Shown here: in pieces, positions 43,481-53,316 of the stretch | Layout: every line of letters starts with the position of its first letter | Position numbering within the stretch: the stretch's first letter is position 1 | DNA from: an uncultured Bacilli bacterium | Lineage (GTDB): Bacteria; Bacillota_I; Bacilli_A; RF39; UBA660 | DNA: 64,000 nucleotides | Direction of reading: 5' to 3' | Assembly: GCA_934096105.1 (NCBI GenBank) | Contig: CAKOLH010000005.1 | Span: 5,844 to 69,843 of the forward strand | Made by a program: the position numbers and the translations under genes | Notes under the pieces: model-generated | The model's database searches: none | Told to the model about the DNA's origin: nothing | What the model saw: only the letters and a program-made list of their open reading frames with translations

Positions 43481-44578
43481 ATGAGTTTAACTGCTGGTAT
43501 TGTAGGTCTTCCTAACGTAGGAAAGAGTACTTTATTTAATGCTATAACTAAAAAGAATATACTAGCTGCAAATTATCCATTTGCTACAATTGATCCTAAT
43601 GTTGGTGTAGTTACTGTTCCAGATAAGAGAGTAGAGGTATTAGAGAATATGTATGTTCCTGAGAGAACTATTCCTACTACTTATGAATTTACGGATATTG
43701 CGGGACTAGTAAAGGGAGCTAGTACTGGTGAAGGACTTGGTAATAAGTTTCTATCACATATAAGACAAGTAGATGCTATTGTTGAGGTTGTTAGATGTTT
43801 TGATGATGAAAATGTTATTCATGTTGATGGTAGTGTTGATCCAATAAGAGATATTGAAGTTATTAATGTAGAACTAGTTCTTTCAGATTTAGAAATTATT
43901 ACTACAAGAATTGGTAAAATTGGTAAAAAGGCTATGACCACTAAAAACAAGGATGATGTCAAAGAAATAGAGTTATTAGAAAAAATAAAAGACGCACTAG
44001 AAAAGAATATTCCTGTTAGAAAACTTGGCTTAGATGATGAAGAAAAGAAAATTATTAGTTCATTTAATTTAATTACTTTAAAACCTATTATATATGCTCT
44101 TAATGTTAGTGAAGAAGATATTATTAATGGTAATGAGTATACAAATAGAGTATGTGAGTATGCTAAAAATGAAGGTAGTGAAGTAGTTATTATCTCGGCG
44201 AAGATAGAAAGTGAACTTGCTGAACTTGATGATGACGAAAAAATGTTATTCTTAAATGAACTTGGTATTACTTCAAGTGGTCTTGATAAGTTAATTGATA
44301 AAACTTATAAATTACTTGGACTTGCTACATTCTTTACTGTTGGATCGGATGAAGTTAGGGCTTGGACATTTAAAAAGGGTATGAAGGCTCCTGAATGTGC
44401 TGGTATTATTCATTCTGATTTTGAAAGAGGTTTTATTAAGGCTGAGGTTATGTCTTATGATGATTTAGTGGCTGCTGGTAGTGAACTAAAAGTTAGAGAA
44501 GCTGGTAGAGCAAGAATTGAAGGAAAAGAATATGTAATGCAGGACGGAGATATTTGTCATTTTAGATTTAATGTATAG
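43481..44578 (+). CDS. ychF: Ribosome-binding ATPase YchF/EngD
   Basis: This 365-residue Obg-related P-loop protein hydrolyses ATP rather than GTP. G1 is GLPNVGKST, G3 DIAGLVKGAS, and the usual NKxD is replaced by NVSEED, the family's ATP-specific variant. The C-terminal TGS-like domain includes FFTVGSDEVRAWTFKKGMKAPECAGIIHSDFERGFI. A single gene closely followed by pepF (11 bases), so the two probably share a transcript. Confidence 0.96.
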   Translation: MSLTAGIVGLPNVGKSTLFNAITKKNILAANYPFATIDPNVGVVTVPDKRVEVLENMYVPERTIPTTYEFTDIAGLVKGASTGEGLGNKFLSHIRQVDAIVEVVRCFDDENVIHVDGSVDPIRDIEVINVELVLSDLEIITTRIGKIGKKAMTTKNKDDVKEIELLEKIKDALEKNIPVRKLGLDDEEKKIISSFNLITLKPIIYALNVSEEDIINGNEYTNRVCEYAKNEGSEVVIISAKIESELAELDDDEKMLFLNELGITSSGLDKLIDKTYKLLGLATFFTVGSDEVRAWTFKKGMKAPECAGIIHSDFERGFIKAEVMSYDDLVAAGSELKVREAGRARIEGKEYVMQDGDICHFRFNV

Positions 44579-44589
44579 AAAGGGTAAAT

Positions 44590-46374
44590 ATGAAAAATAG
44601 AAAAGATATTGATAAGAAGTATACTTGGAATTTAGATGTTATTTATAGTAATACTACAGAATTTAATAAGGACTATGACTTAGTAATAGATAAAATTAAT
44701 TCTTTAAAAAAGTATGAAAATACTATGATGGACAATAGTGATAATTTTTATGATTCTATTAGATTATCATTTGAAATAGAAAGATTAATTGATAAGTTAT
44801 ATTGTTATGCTAATTTATCTTTTGATTTAAATACTTCAAATAATGATAAACAAGAACTATGTGAGAAAGTATCTAATTTAAGAAGTAAATACAATGAGAG
44901 CAGTTATTTCATAGTACCTAGTATTTTAAAGAATGATTATTGTGTTATAGAAAAATATATTAAAGAGAATCCTTTAATTAAAAATTATGAAATTTCTATT
45001 AGGGAAATATATAGATATAAAGAACATACTCTTTCTGATGCAGAAGAGAAACTTTTATCAAGTATTAGTAAGATGGTAGGAAACTCTTATGATACATATG
45101 AACTATTTAAAGACTGTGATATGTCTTTTGATAGTATTGAAGATGAGAATGGTAATAAAGTAGAACTTAATAATAGTAATTATACTCTATATATTGAAAG
45201 TAAAGATAGAAGAGTAAGAAAAGATACTTTTAATACTTTATATAAAGAGTATAAAAAATATACTAATACTTTTGCTTCTTTAATATCCTCAAATATGAAA
45301 GAACTATCTACGATGGCTAAGATTAATAAGTATAATACTGCTATTGAGATGAGTTTATATGCTGATGATGTTGATATTAAAGTATATAATAATTTAATAG
45401 ATAGTGTTCATAAACATATTGATTATATTTATGATTATTATAAGTTAAAGAAAGATATTCTTAATTTAGATAATATTCATTTATATGATATATATGTACC
45501 TATTGGTAATAGTCTTGATAAGAAATATAGTTATGAAGAAGCAAAAGAGGTTATACTTAAGGTATTGGAAGTATTTGGAGATGAATATATAAACAAGGTA
45601 AAAGAGGCTCTTGATAATAGATGGATAGATGTATATCCCACTAAAAACAAGAGGACTGGTGGATATTCTGGTGGTAGTTATGATACTTATCCATATATTT
45701 TACTAAACTATCAAGATAAATATAATGATATGTCTACTTTAATTCATGAAATGGGCCACTCTATGCATAGTTATTATTCTAGAAATTATAATGATTATCA
45801 AAATAGTGAATATAGAATATTTGTCGCTGAGGTTGCTTCGACAGTTAATGAATTATTACTTAGTCATTATTTACTTGAACATAGTAGCGATGTAGAAGAG
45901 AAGAAATATATTTTAAATAATTTAATGGAATTATATAGAGCTACTATATACAGACAGACTATGTTCGCTGAATTTGAAAGAGATATATCTAGTATTATTG
46001 ATAATGATGGCGCTCTTACTTCAGATAAATTATCTAATATGTATTATGATTTGAATAAATTTTACTTTGGTGATGGAGTAGTAGTTGATGATGAAATCAG
46101 ATACGAATGGGAGAGAATACCACACTTCTACTACGACTTCTATGTATATAAGTATGCTACGGGGTTAAGTGCGGCGACCGCTATTGTGAAGGGTATACTA
46201 GATAAGAAGGAAAATGCAGTGGAAAATTATATTGATTTTCTAAAGTGTGGTTCTAGATTATCTCCTATTGAATCTTTAAAAGTGGCTGGTGTTGATTTAA
46301 CTAATAGTAGTGTTGTAGATACTGCTCTTGATGAATTTAAAAATATACTCGATACGTATAAAAGTATGATATAA
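44590..46374 (+). CDS. pepF: Oligoendopeptidase F (M3 family)
   Basis: This 594-residue zinc metallopeptidase cleaves short intracellular peptides. The active site is LIHEMGHSMHS (HExxH near residue 386) with the third ligand Glu in FVAEVASTVNE about 25 residues on. The start KDIDKKYTWNLDVIYSN and the C-terminal YKYATGLSAATAIV are also typical. It has an AAAGGG ribosome site and ends at a terminator. No signal peptide. Confidence 0.94.
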   Translation: MKNRKDIDKKYTWNLDVIYSNTTEFNKDYDLVIDKINSLKKYENTMMDNSDNFYDSIRLSFEIERLIDKLYCYANLSFDLNTSNNDKQELCEKVSNLRSKYNESSYFIVPSILKNDYCVIEKYIKENPLIKNYEISIREIYRYKEHTLSDAEEKLLSSISKMVGNSYDTYELFKDCDMSFDSIEDENGNKVELNNSNYTLYIESKDRRVRKDTFNTLYKEYKKYTNTFASLISSNMKELSTMAKINKYNTAIEMSLYADDVDIKVYNNLIDSVHKHIDYIYDYYKLKKDILNLDNIHLYDIYVPIGNSLDKKYSYEEAKEVILKVLEVFGDEYINKVKEALDNRWIDVYPTKNKRTGGYSGGSYDTYPYILLNYQDKYNDMSTLIHEMGHSMHSYYSRNYNDYQNSEYRIFVAEVASTVNELLLSHYLLEHSSDVEEKKYILNNLMELYRATIYRQTMFAEFERDISSIIDNDGALTSDKLSNMYYDLNKFYFGDGVVVDDEIRYEWERIPHFYYDFYVYKYATGLSAATAIVKGILDKKENAVENYIDFLKCGSRLSPIESLKVAGVDLTNSSVVDTALDEFKNILDTYKSMI

Positions 46375-46375
46375 G

Positions 46376-46404
46376 AAAGAGACAATTTAATTGTCTCTCT
46401 TTTT
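46376..46404 (+). terminator. Intrinsic terminator after pepF
   Basis: AGAGACAA / TTGTCTCT stem, 5-base loop, then CTTTTT. Confidence 0.85.
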
Positions 46405-46486
46405 GTGGTTATGGTTTTTATCAAAAATAAATTCTATGTTATAATTTTATTAACTTTGTTTATTATTTTGAAAATTTATATAAAAA

Positions 46487-46534
46487 ATGAATGTAACCAT
46501 ACTATAAAATCAGTACGATGACATTCATAATTTT
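46487..46534. terminator. Bidirectional hairpin, terminator of the minus-strand gene
   Basis: ATGAATGT / ACATTCAT outer stem with further ATACT/AGTA pairing inside. T-runs lie on both sides (TTTTTT to the right on plus, TTTTTT on the minus side). Confidence 0.6.
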
Positions 46535-46942
46535 TTATTTAATACTTCTTAAATAAGTAACTAAATTATTAGCGTGATTATAGTAGGTATTACCATTACT
46601 TGCTTTTAATACTACGCTATCATTATCTATTATCTGTATATCTATTTTTTGTACTACATTATTATTATCGTATCTTATAGTAAAAGTATCATAGCATTTA
46701 TCATTACTACCTGTCCATGGACCATTATTAGATAATTCTTTCCAGTATGTATCTATTTTGTTTAATACTTCTTTATCTAGTTTATTTTCGGTATTTTCAC
46801 AATCTATATAGTATACATCATAGTTAGTCTTTAATATATCTTTAGTCCAATTACCACTCTGTTTATTTATTAAAATAACTATTATTACTCCTAGTAAAAT
46901 GACTGCAGTTACTCCTAATACAATATAATTTTTCTTAGTCAT
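46535..46942 (-). CDS. Hypothetical membrane-anchored protein (135 residues)
   Basis: It has a lysine start (MTKKNYIV), a single hydrophobic segment (residues 6-24, LGVTAVILLGVIIVILI) and then a polar external part of about 110 residues with two Cys (YIDCENTEN and NDKCYDTF) that could form a disulphide. I recognise no family. It is a single gene on the minus strand with an AGGAGG-like ribosome site, divergent from prfB, ending at the hairpin at 46487-46534. Confidence 0.75.
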   Translation of the reverse strand: MTKKNYIVLGVTAVILLGVIIVILINKQSGNWTKDILKTNYDVYYIDCENTENKLDKEVLNKIDTYWKELSNNGPWTGSNDKCYDTFTIRYDNNNVVQKIDIQIIDNDSVVLKASNGNTYYNHANNLVTYLRSIK

Positions 46943-47057
46943 ATATCCTCCTTATATTCTAAGTTAATATTATCATTAAGAAAAAATTGTGTCAATATTT
47001 TTGCGTTAGATATTTCTTTTTGTGTCAAATTAATGTATACTAATAATAGGTGATTAG

Positions 47058-48147
47058 ATGGAACTTTATGAATTAAAAAAAGAGTATAAAATATTAGAAA
47101 ATAAAATTATTGATCTTAGGAGGTCTCTTTGACTTAGATAGTAAAATTAAAAGAGTAGAAGAAATTAATAATTTAATGCTTGATAGTTCTTTTTGGGATG
47201 ATAGAACTTCCTCTGAAAAGTTAGTTAGTGAACTTAAGCATGATAAAAATATTATAGATAATATTAATAACTTAGAGAGTAAGATTAATAGTAATATTGA
47301 TATGCTTAATGATGTTAAAGATAGTGATAATGAAATGTTATCACTGATTGAAGAAGAATATCATGATATTAATAAATTAATAGATAAGGCTACTTTAGAT
47401 ACTTATTTAAGTGGTGAATATGATAATTCTAATGCTATTATGGAAATACATGCTGGTGCAGGTGGTACTGAATCATGTGACTGGGCATTAATGTTATATA
47501 GAATGTATACTAGATATGCTAGTGGTAATGGCTATACTATTACAGAACTTGATAAGCAGGATGGTGAAGAGGCTGGGATTAAGTCGGTATTATTTCAAGT
47601 TAATGGACCTTTAGCCTATGGCTACTTAAAACACGAAAAAGGAGTACATAGGTTAGTTAGAATTAGTCCATTTGATGCAAATAAGAGGAGACATACATCT
47701 TTTGCTGCGGTTGATGTACTGCCTGAGATAGATAATAATATAGATGTAGAAATTAATGATAGTGACATTAGAGTAGATATTTATCGTAGTAGTGGCCCTG
47801 GTGGACAAGGCGTAAACACTACTGATAGTGCAGTTAGAATTACACATATTCCTACGGGTATTGTTGTTACTTGTCAAAATGAAAGAAGTCAAATTAGAAA
47901 CAAAGAAAAAGCACTTGAAGTACTTAAGGGTAAATTATTATTACTGGAAAAAGAAAAGCAAGATGAAAAGATTAATGGTATTAAAGGGGAGCAACTATCT
48001 AATGGCTGGGGAAGTGCTAAGAGAAGTTATGTATTATGTCCTTATACTTTAGTTAAAGATAACAATAGCGGATATGAAAGTAGTAATGTAAATGGTATAT
48101 TAGATGGCGAAATAGAGGAAATGTTAGAATTTGGAATAAAAGAATAA
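47058..48147 (+). CDS. prfB: Peptide chain release factor 2, +1 frameshift required
   Basis: Translation starts at ATG 47058 and reads MELYELKKEYKILENKII then DLRRSL to an in-frame TGA at 47130-47132. A +1 shift at CTT-TGA continues from GAC 47131 to give a protein of about 362 residues, the usual RF2 length. The downstream part has the stop-codon-recognising SPF (VRISPFDANKRRHTS) and catalytic SSGPGGQGVNTTDSAV. RF2 reads TGA and TAA and regulates itself through this shift. A gene model starting at 47110 would miss the true N-terminus. Confidence 0.96.
47118..47133 (+). promoter_or_regulatory. prfB programmed frameshift site
   Basis: AGGAGG (47118-47123), then TCT CTT TGA C, the standard internal Shine-Dalgarno plus CTT-TGA-C slippery site of bacterial prfB. 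Confidence 0.95.
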
Positions 48148-48159
48148 AGGGTGATTTAT

Positions 48160-49062
48160 ATGGGAATATTTGATTATTTTAGAAAGAAAAAGGTAGATAG
48201 TATTATAACTAAGGTTAACAAGAAAAATATCGGTAGGAGATATTGTATGCTTGTACTTGGTACTTTAATTGTAGCATTTTCTTTTAATTTGTTCTTTTTA
48301 AGATATAATTTAGCTTGCTTTGGAGTAAGTGGTATATCAATAGTACTCAGTAAGTTTGGTATTAATCCTTCAATATTTATTTTAGGATGCAATATTTTAC
48401 TAATGATACTTGCTTATTTTACATTAGGATTTGAAAATACTAAGAATCAATTAGTTGGAGCTTTAATATATCCTGTATTGGTACAACTTACTGGTTATAT
48501 TACTAAATACATAGATTTAGGAGACACTGAAATGATAGTTATTGCTGTAGTAGGTGGCGTACTTGCAGGTATCGGCTACGGACTAATATATAAGAGTAAT
48601 TTCTCTACTGGTGGTACTGATGTTATCGTGGGTATTATTCATAAGTATTTAAAAATGTCTATGGGAACTGCTGGTCTCATAGTTAACGGATGCATTATAT
48701 TACTCGGTAAACTTGTATTTGGATGGGATATAGTACTTTATGCTATATTAGTATCATACTTAATATCAGTATTTACTGATAAGATATTACTTGGTATATC
48801 TAAGAGTAAAGCATTTTATATAGTTGTTAATAAAGAAAAAGATGATATGGTAAGAGATTTTCTTATATCACTTCCTGATGTTGGGACAACAGTTATAGAT
48901 GCTGAAGGTGGCTATTCTAGTGAAAATGAAACTCTTTTACTAGCGGTTGTTCCTACGAGAAGTTATTTTATAGTAAAGGAAGGTTTAAAAGAGATAGATA
49001 ATAATATATTTTTCTTAGTATGTGACTCCTACGAAGTAAGTGATAATGGTGATTTATCATGA
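48160..49062 (+). CDS. YitT-family membrane protein (first of pair)
   Basis: A 300-residue protein: a short charged N-terminus, about five or six hydrophobic segments (residues 28-205) with FGVSGISIVLSKFG and GLIYKSNFSTGGTDVI, typical of the YitT/DUF161 repeat, then a C-terminal DUF2179 domain (KAFYIVVNKEKDDM...DAEGGYSSENETLLLAVV). Function unknown; a transport role is often supposed. ATG 48160 follows GGGTGAT; GTG 48151 lies inside the ribosome site. It ends with a 4-base overlap with the next gene. Confidence 0.9.
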   Translation: MGIFDYFRKKKVDSIITKVNKKNIGRRYCMLVLGTLIVAFSFNLFFLRYNLACFGVSGISIVLSKFGINPSIFILGCNILLMILAYFTLGFENTKNQLVGALIYPVLVQLTGYITKYIDLGDTEMIVIAVVGGVLAGIGYGLIYKSNFSTGGTDVIVGIIHKYLKMSMGTAGLIVNGCIILLGKLVFGWDIVLYAILVSYLISVFTDKILLGISKSKAFYIVVNKEKDDMVRDFLISLPDVGTTVIDAEGGYSSENETLLLAVVPTRSYFIVKEGLKEIDNNIFFLVCDSYEVSDNGDLS

Positions 49063-49940
49063 AAATAAGTAAGAATGAAAAGTTTGATATTAAAAAACTA
49101 GAGAAAATTATTAAAGATAAAAATACTTATTATAATTTTTTTCTCTTTATAATGGGGATGGCTCTTAGTGCTATTTCTGTTAGTGTATTTTATTCTCCTA
49201 ATGAAGTAGTTACTACTGGTAGTACAGGACTTGCAATTATACTAAACAAATATTTAAATATAGATTTATCATTATTAGTGTTATGTTTATCGTCAATGTT
49301 ACTTGTTTTATCTTTTTTAGTATTTGGCGTTAATTATGGATCAAAACATATTCTTGGTACATTATTATTTCCAGTATTTTTAAAGAGTGCTACTTTAATT
49401 AATAGAGTTGTTAATTTTGAAGGAGTATCTTTATTTCTACTTATAGTTATTGGCGGAGTACTTTCTGGTATTGGCTTTGGACTAGTTAAAAGAAGTAACT
49501 ATAGTCTTGGGGGATTTTACGTATTATATGATATTATTAATAAAAGATTTAAAATATCTATAGGTAAGGCTAGTTTGGTATGTAATAGTATAATTATAAT
49601 ACTTAGTATATTTACTTTTGGCATAGATAAATGTATATATGCTATTATTGGATTATATATGACTAGTTATTTTGGTGATAAGATAATGCTTGGTATATCT
49701 AGTAATAAGGCTTTTTATATTATTACTAGAAAACCTTCAGAAGTTAAAGAATATATTATTAATAATTTAAATCATACTGTTACTGTGGTAAAAGCAAAGG
49801 GAGGCTATAGTGATAGAAAAAAAACTATGCTTCTTTGTGTAATACCTACCGTAGAATATGTAAAAATGAAAGAGGTTATTAAAACAATAGATGAAAGGGC
49901 TTTCTTCTTGGTTACTGATAGTTATACAGTGTCTAAGTAG
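49059..49940 (+). CDS. YitT-family membrane protein (second of pair)
   Basis: A 293-residue paralogue of the preceding gene with the same layout: hydrophobic segments with EVVTTGSTGLAIILNKYL and GFGLVKRSNYSLGGFYVLYDII, then DUF2179 (KAFYIITRKPSEV...KAKGGYSDRKKTMLLCVI). It overlaps the first copy (ATGA), so the pair is translationally coupled and may act as a heteromer (inference). The first copy keeps STGGTD where this one has SLGGFY. Confidence 0.9.
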   Translation: MKISKNEKFDIKKLEKIIKDKNTYYNFFLFIMGMALSAISVSVFYSPNEVVTTGSTGLAIILNKYLNIDLSLLVLCLSSMLLVLSFLVFGVNYGSKHILGTLLFPVFLKSATLINRVVNFEGVSLFLLIVIGGVLSGIGFGLVKRSNYSLGGFYVLYDIINKRFKISIGKASLVCNSIIIILSIFTFGIDKCIYAIIGLYMTSYFGDKIMLGISSNKAFYIITRKPSEVKEYIINNLNHTVTVVKAKGGYSDRKKTMLLCVIPTVEYVKMKEVIKTIDERAFFLVTDSYTVSK

Positions 49941-50025
49941 AAAAATTATGTAAAATAATCAATAGTGGTTTAAAAAATATTGAAATAATGGTATAATTAA
50001 TTATACAGATATGGAGGTAGTAAAA

Positions 50026-50721
50026 GTGGAGTTAATTAGAATTAGTGATGTTCAAAAGACTTATAAAACTGGTACCGTAGCACTATATGATTTTAATCTT
50101 AGTATTAAAAAGGGCGAATTTGTATTTGTAATAGGTGCTTCAGGTAGTGGTAAGTCTACTTTGATAAAAATGTTATATAGGGAAGAAAAACCTGATAAAG
50201 GTTCTATAATAATAGGTGGTATTAATGTAGCAAAACTTAGAAATAGAAAAGTATATGCTCTAAGAAGAAAGTTAGGAGTAGTCTTTCAAGATTTTAAACT
50301 ATTACCTAAGCTTACAGTATATGAAAATGTAGCTTTTGCTATGGAAGTACTAGGATATGATAAAAAAGAAATACATAAAAGAGTAATGGATGTTCTTGAC
50401 TTGGTAGGATTAAAAAATAAAGTAAGACAGTTTCCAGACCAATTATCTGGTGGTGAACAACAAAGAGTTGTTATAGCAAGAGCGATTGTTAATAAACCTA
50501 AACTTCTTATATGTGATGAACCTACAGGTAACTTAGATCCTGATACTTCAATGGAAATTATGAAGGTACTTGATGAAATTAATGCAATGGGAACTACAAT
50601 CATAATGGCTACTCATGATAGAGATATTGTTGATAGAATGAAGAAAAGAGTTATAGTACTTGATAGAGGAAGACTTGCTAAAGATATAGAGAAAGGAAGC
50701 TACTGCAATGAAAAGTTTTAG
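50026..50721 (+). CDS. ftsE: Cell division ATP-binding protein FtsE
   Basis: This 231-residue ABC ATPase works with FtsX to activate cell wall hydrolases. Walker A GASGSGKST (residues about 36-44), Q-loop VFQDFKLLP, signature LSGGEQQR, Walker B LLICDEPTGNLDP and H-loop ATHD are complete. The GTG at 50026 is preferred because GGAGG (50013-50017) lies 8 bases before it; ATG 50011 precedes that site. Promoter -10 TATAAT is at 49992. It overlaps ftsX by 14 bases. Confidence 0.95.
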   Translation: MELIRISDVQKTYKTGTVALYDFNLSIKKGEFVFVIGASGSGKSTLIKMLYREEKPDKGSIIIGGINVAKLRNRKVYALRRKLGVVFQDFKLLPKLTVYENVAFAMEVLGYDKKEIHKRVMDVLDLVGLKNKVRQFPDQLSGGEQQRVVIARAIVNKPKLLICDEPTGNLDPDTSMEIMKVLDEINAMGTTIIMATHDRDIVDRMKKRVIVLDRGRLAKDIEKGSYCNEKF

Positions 50722-51628
50722 AAGTATAAGAAGATATTTTAGAGATGCTATTCATGGAGTATTTAGAAACTTTTCTTTATCACTTGCATCAATTTCATGT
50801 ATAACTATTACTTTAATAGTAGTGGCAGTATCATTAATTTTATCTTATAATGTTGAACACTTTTCTGACTCAATTAGAAAAGATGTAACTGTAGTTATGT
50901 TTTTAAAGAAAGAAACTACAAAAGAAGATTTAACTAAAATAAAAAAAGAACTTGAAAGTATTGAAAATATTGAAAATAGTAGTATTGAACTTAAAACTAA
51001 AGAAGAATCTGCTAATGAATTGAAAAATGGTAATGAAATATTTGCCACTACTGTTGATAGATGGACTGAAGAAACAAACCCCTTGCTTGATAGTTATATG
51101 TTTAAAGTAAAAGATATTGTTCAAATAGATGATACAGTAAAAGAAGTAAAAAACTTATCTTTTTCTAAAGATAAGATAAATAATATTAATTATGGAGAAG
51201 ATATTGTACACCAATTAATTGAAGTATTTAATGTGGTAAAGAAAATATGTATAGTAGCAGTTTTATCACTAGTTCTAGTTACAGCATTCTTGATTGCTAA
51301 TACTATTAAACTTGCAATATATTCTAGAAAAAGAGAAATTGAAATAATGAGACTAGTAGGAGCTTCAAATATATCTATTAAGATACCATTCATTATTGAA
51401 GGATTATTTATAGGACTTCTTGGTTCTATAGTACCAATACTTATTACAATATTTGGTTATACTTCTTTATATGATTACTTTGGTGGTAAATTATTTGGTT
51501 CTGGCCTTGCTGAACTAGTTAATCCAATGCCATTTATATATCAAGTATCAGGTGTACTTGTAGCTATTGGTATTGTTGTTGGTATGATAGGTAGTTACCA
51601 AGCAGTAAGAAAATACTTGAAAATATAG
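50708..51628 (+). CDS. ftsX: Cell division protein FtsX
   Basis: This 306-residue permease-like partner of FtsE has four transmembrane segments (about residues 24-44, 175-200, 224-248, 275-298). A large external loop after the first, starting KDVTVVMFLKKETTKEDL, is the part that contacts peptidoglycan hydrolase partners. REIEIMRLVGASNISIKIPFIIEG is the typical FtsX coupling segment. Co-translated with ftsE. Confidence 0.95.
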   Translation: MKSFRSIRRYFRDAIHGVFRNFSLSLASISCITITLIVVAVSLILSYNVEHFSDSIRKDVTVVMFLKKETTKEDLTKIKKELESIENIENSSIELKTKEESANELKNGNEIFATTVDRWTEETNPLLDSYMFKVKDIVQIDDTVKEVKNLSFSKDKINNINYGEDIVHQLIEVFNVVKKICIVAVLSLVLVTAFLIANTIKLAIYSRKREIEIMRLVGASNISIKIPFIIEGLFIGLLGSIVPILITIFGYTSLYDYFGGKLFGSGLAELVNPMPFIYQVSGVLVAIGIVVGMIGSYQAVRKYLKI

Positions 51629-51640
51629 TGTTTTCTTTTT

Positions 51641-52075
51641 TTAATCAATTTTACCACATAACCAATCTAAAGATAATTTATATTTAATTGCTATTTCATA
51701 AACAAAACTTGTTAAAATTAAAGTTTTACCTGACTCGTAAGCACTAATAGTAGAATGAGTTGTATTTAAGTCTTTAGCAAGTTCTTCTTGAGTTATATCA
51801 AATTTATGTCGTGTATATAATAATCTCTTTCCGACTATTTTAGGATCTATAGATTTATTTATAATCTTATATTCCTTTACATTGCTTATTTGCAAAATGT
51901 AATCTAAACTAACATTAAAATAATTAGAATAGATATTAAGTTTTTCTAAGGGTATTATTTCTTTACCTGTTTCCCATTGAGAAATGGCAACTCTACTGAC
52001 ATTTAGTATTTTTCCCATATCTTCTTGTGTTAGGTCTTTTTCTTCTCTTAAAAAAAATAGTCTTTCAAAATTCAT
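51641..52075 (-). CDS. XRE-family regulator with two helix-turn-helix domains
   Basis: This 144-residue protein consists of two HTH_3 modules: residues 1-60 (LTQEDMGKILNVSRVAISQWETG) and 75-140 (ITQEELAKDLNTTHSTISAYESG), joined by a short linker. No effector domain. The ATG at 52075 has a GGTGAT ribosome site; a longer frame to 52204 has a hydrophobic leader without support and runs into the divergent gene. It is divergent from the membrane protein at 52182, which it may regulate (inference). Confidence 0.85.
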   Translation of the reverse strand: MNFERLFFLREEKDLTQEDMGKILNVSRVAISQWETGKEIIPLEKLNIYSNYFNVSLDYILQISNVKEYKIINKSIDPKIVGKRLLYTRHKFDITQEELAKDLNTTHSTISAYESGKTLILTSFVYEIAIKYKLSLDWLCGKID

Positions 52076-52181
52076 ATTAATCACCATATCAATTTTCCCA
52101 TTAAAAATGTAAAAAAATGAATTTGTGTAAGAAAATACGACAAAATATGATATAATATATTTGAGAGGTAGGTGAAAAATA

Positions 52182-53273
52182 ATGAAAAAAGAAAAAGACA
52201 TCAATTATTACAGAAGTTTATTACACAAAGATATTATTGCTCTATTAATAGTAGCAATTATTAGCACAATAATAAATTTATTGTTTATGGGAAAGGGCCA
52301 TGATGAAGCTGTACTAATATTTTTAAAATCAATTATGTTTATAATTATCTCTATAATTATAATATGCAATAAAAAAGAAATAAAAAAGTTTATTGGAACA
52401 TTAAGTATAATTACTGGCTGTTTAATGATATTAACATCAATAGGTGACGGCTCATTGTTTGGTATAGTATATTTTTTATTAGGAATATTTTTAGGAGTAC
52501 ATTCTTTCTTCTATTTGAAGAAATTTAGTAATAATGATACTCAGGTTGATTATTCAAATGAGGTTATTGTCAAAAATAGAAAAGTAAAATATATATCTTT
52601 AATACCTATTTTTATAACTATAGTTTTAGTTATATTAGGATTTGTATTTAATCAATCTTTAATAGGCATTTCTTGGTGTAGTATATTAATTTTGCTTGTA
52701 AATATCGCGAATATTATTTTATGTATTATTTTACATCATAAGAAAATAAAATCAGTACTTATTTACATAATTCTAGTTATATCTATAATGATAACGTTAT
52801 TCAGTGGCTTATTTTTAATAGATGAAATTGGACAAAAAATAAGAAAAACTAATTATTATGATAGTGAAAAATTTTTAATTGAATATGCAAAAGAAGCAGA
52901 AGAAGATTTAAAAGATGATATAGTTCAAGCAGGAAATCTAAAAAAATTAAATATAGATATTTCAAAAGAAAATGTAATAACATTAGATGATTTTTTAAGT
53001 ACTATATCAACAAATGAAATTTTATCTAATCATATATATTCTATAAACGAGTTAGAAAAAAATGGTTATTCTTGTAATGGCTATGCTATTTTAAAATTTA
53101 AAGATACAGCAGATAAAGACCGTTACAATCTAATATTAAAAGAAGAATATAATGATATCACTAATATGAATAGATTTTTTGACATCAGCACTTATATAAG
53201 TTGCTCTGGAAAATATTCATATAAAACAAATGGCTTTAATGAAGATATTATTAATACTAAATTGGATAATTAA
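52182..53273 (+). CDS. Hypothetical polytopic membrane protein
   Basis: A 363-residue protein with about seven hydrophobic segments in residues 15-215, then a soluble C-terminal region of about 140 residues (TNYYDSEKFLIEYAKEAEED onward) with no motif I recognise. A TATAAT at about 52151 and AGAGGTAGGTGA serve as promoter and ribosome site. It is divergent from the double-HTH regulator and is followed by a DUF3592-like gene on the same strand. Confidence 0.75.
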   Translation: MKKEKDINYYRSLLHKDIIALLIVAIISTIINLLFMGKGHDEAVLIFLKSIMFIIISIIIICNKKEIKKFIGTLSIITGCLMILTSIGDGSLFGIVYFLLGIFLGVHSFFYLKKFSNNDTQVDYSNEVIVKNRKVKYISLIPIFITIVLVILGFVFNQSLIGISWCSILILLVNIANIILCIILHHKKIKSVLIYIILVISIMITLFSGLFLIDEIGQKIRKTNYYDSEKFLIEYAKEAEEDLKDDIVQAGNLKKLNIDISKENVITLDDFLSTISTNEILSNHIYSINELEKNGYSCNGYAILKFKDTADKDRYNLILKEEYNDITNMNRFFDISTYISCSGKYSYKTNGFNEDIINTKLDN

Positions 53274-53316
53274 ATAATAAAAAAATTAGAATAAACAAAA
53301 TTTAAGGAGTTAAAAA

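Noticed and set aside
47058..47132. Short frame ending in TGA before RF2, as a separate peptide or a pseudogene
   Set aside because: It is the normal N-terminus of prfB joined by the programmed +1 frameshift.
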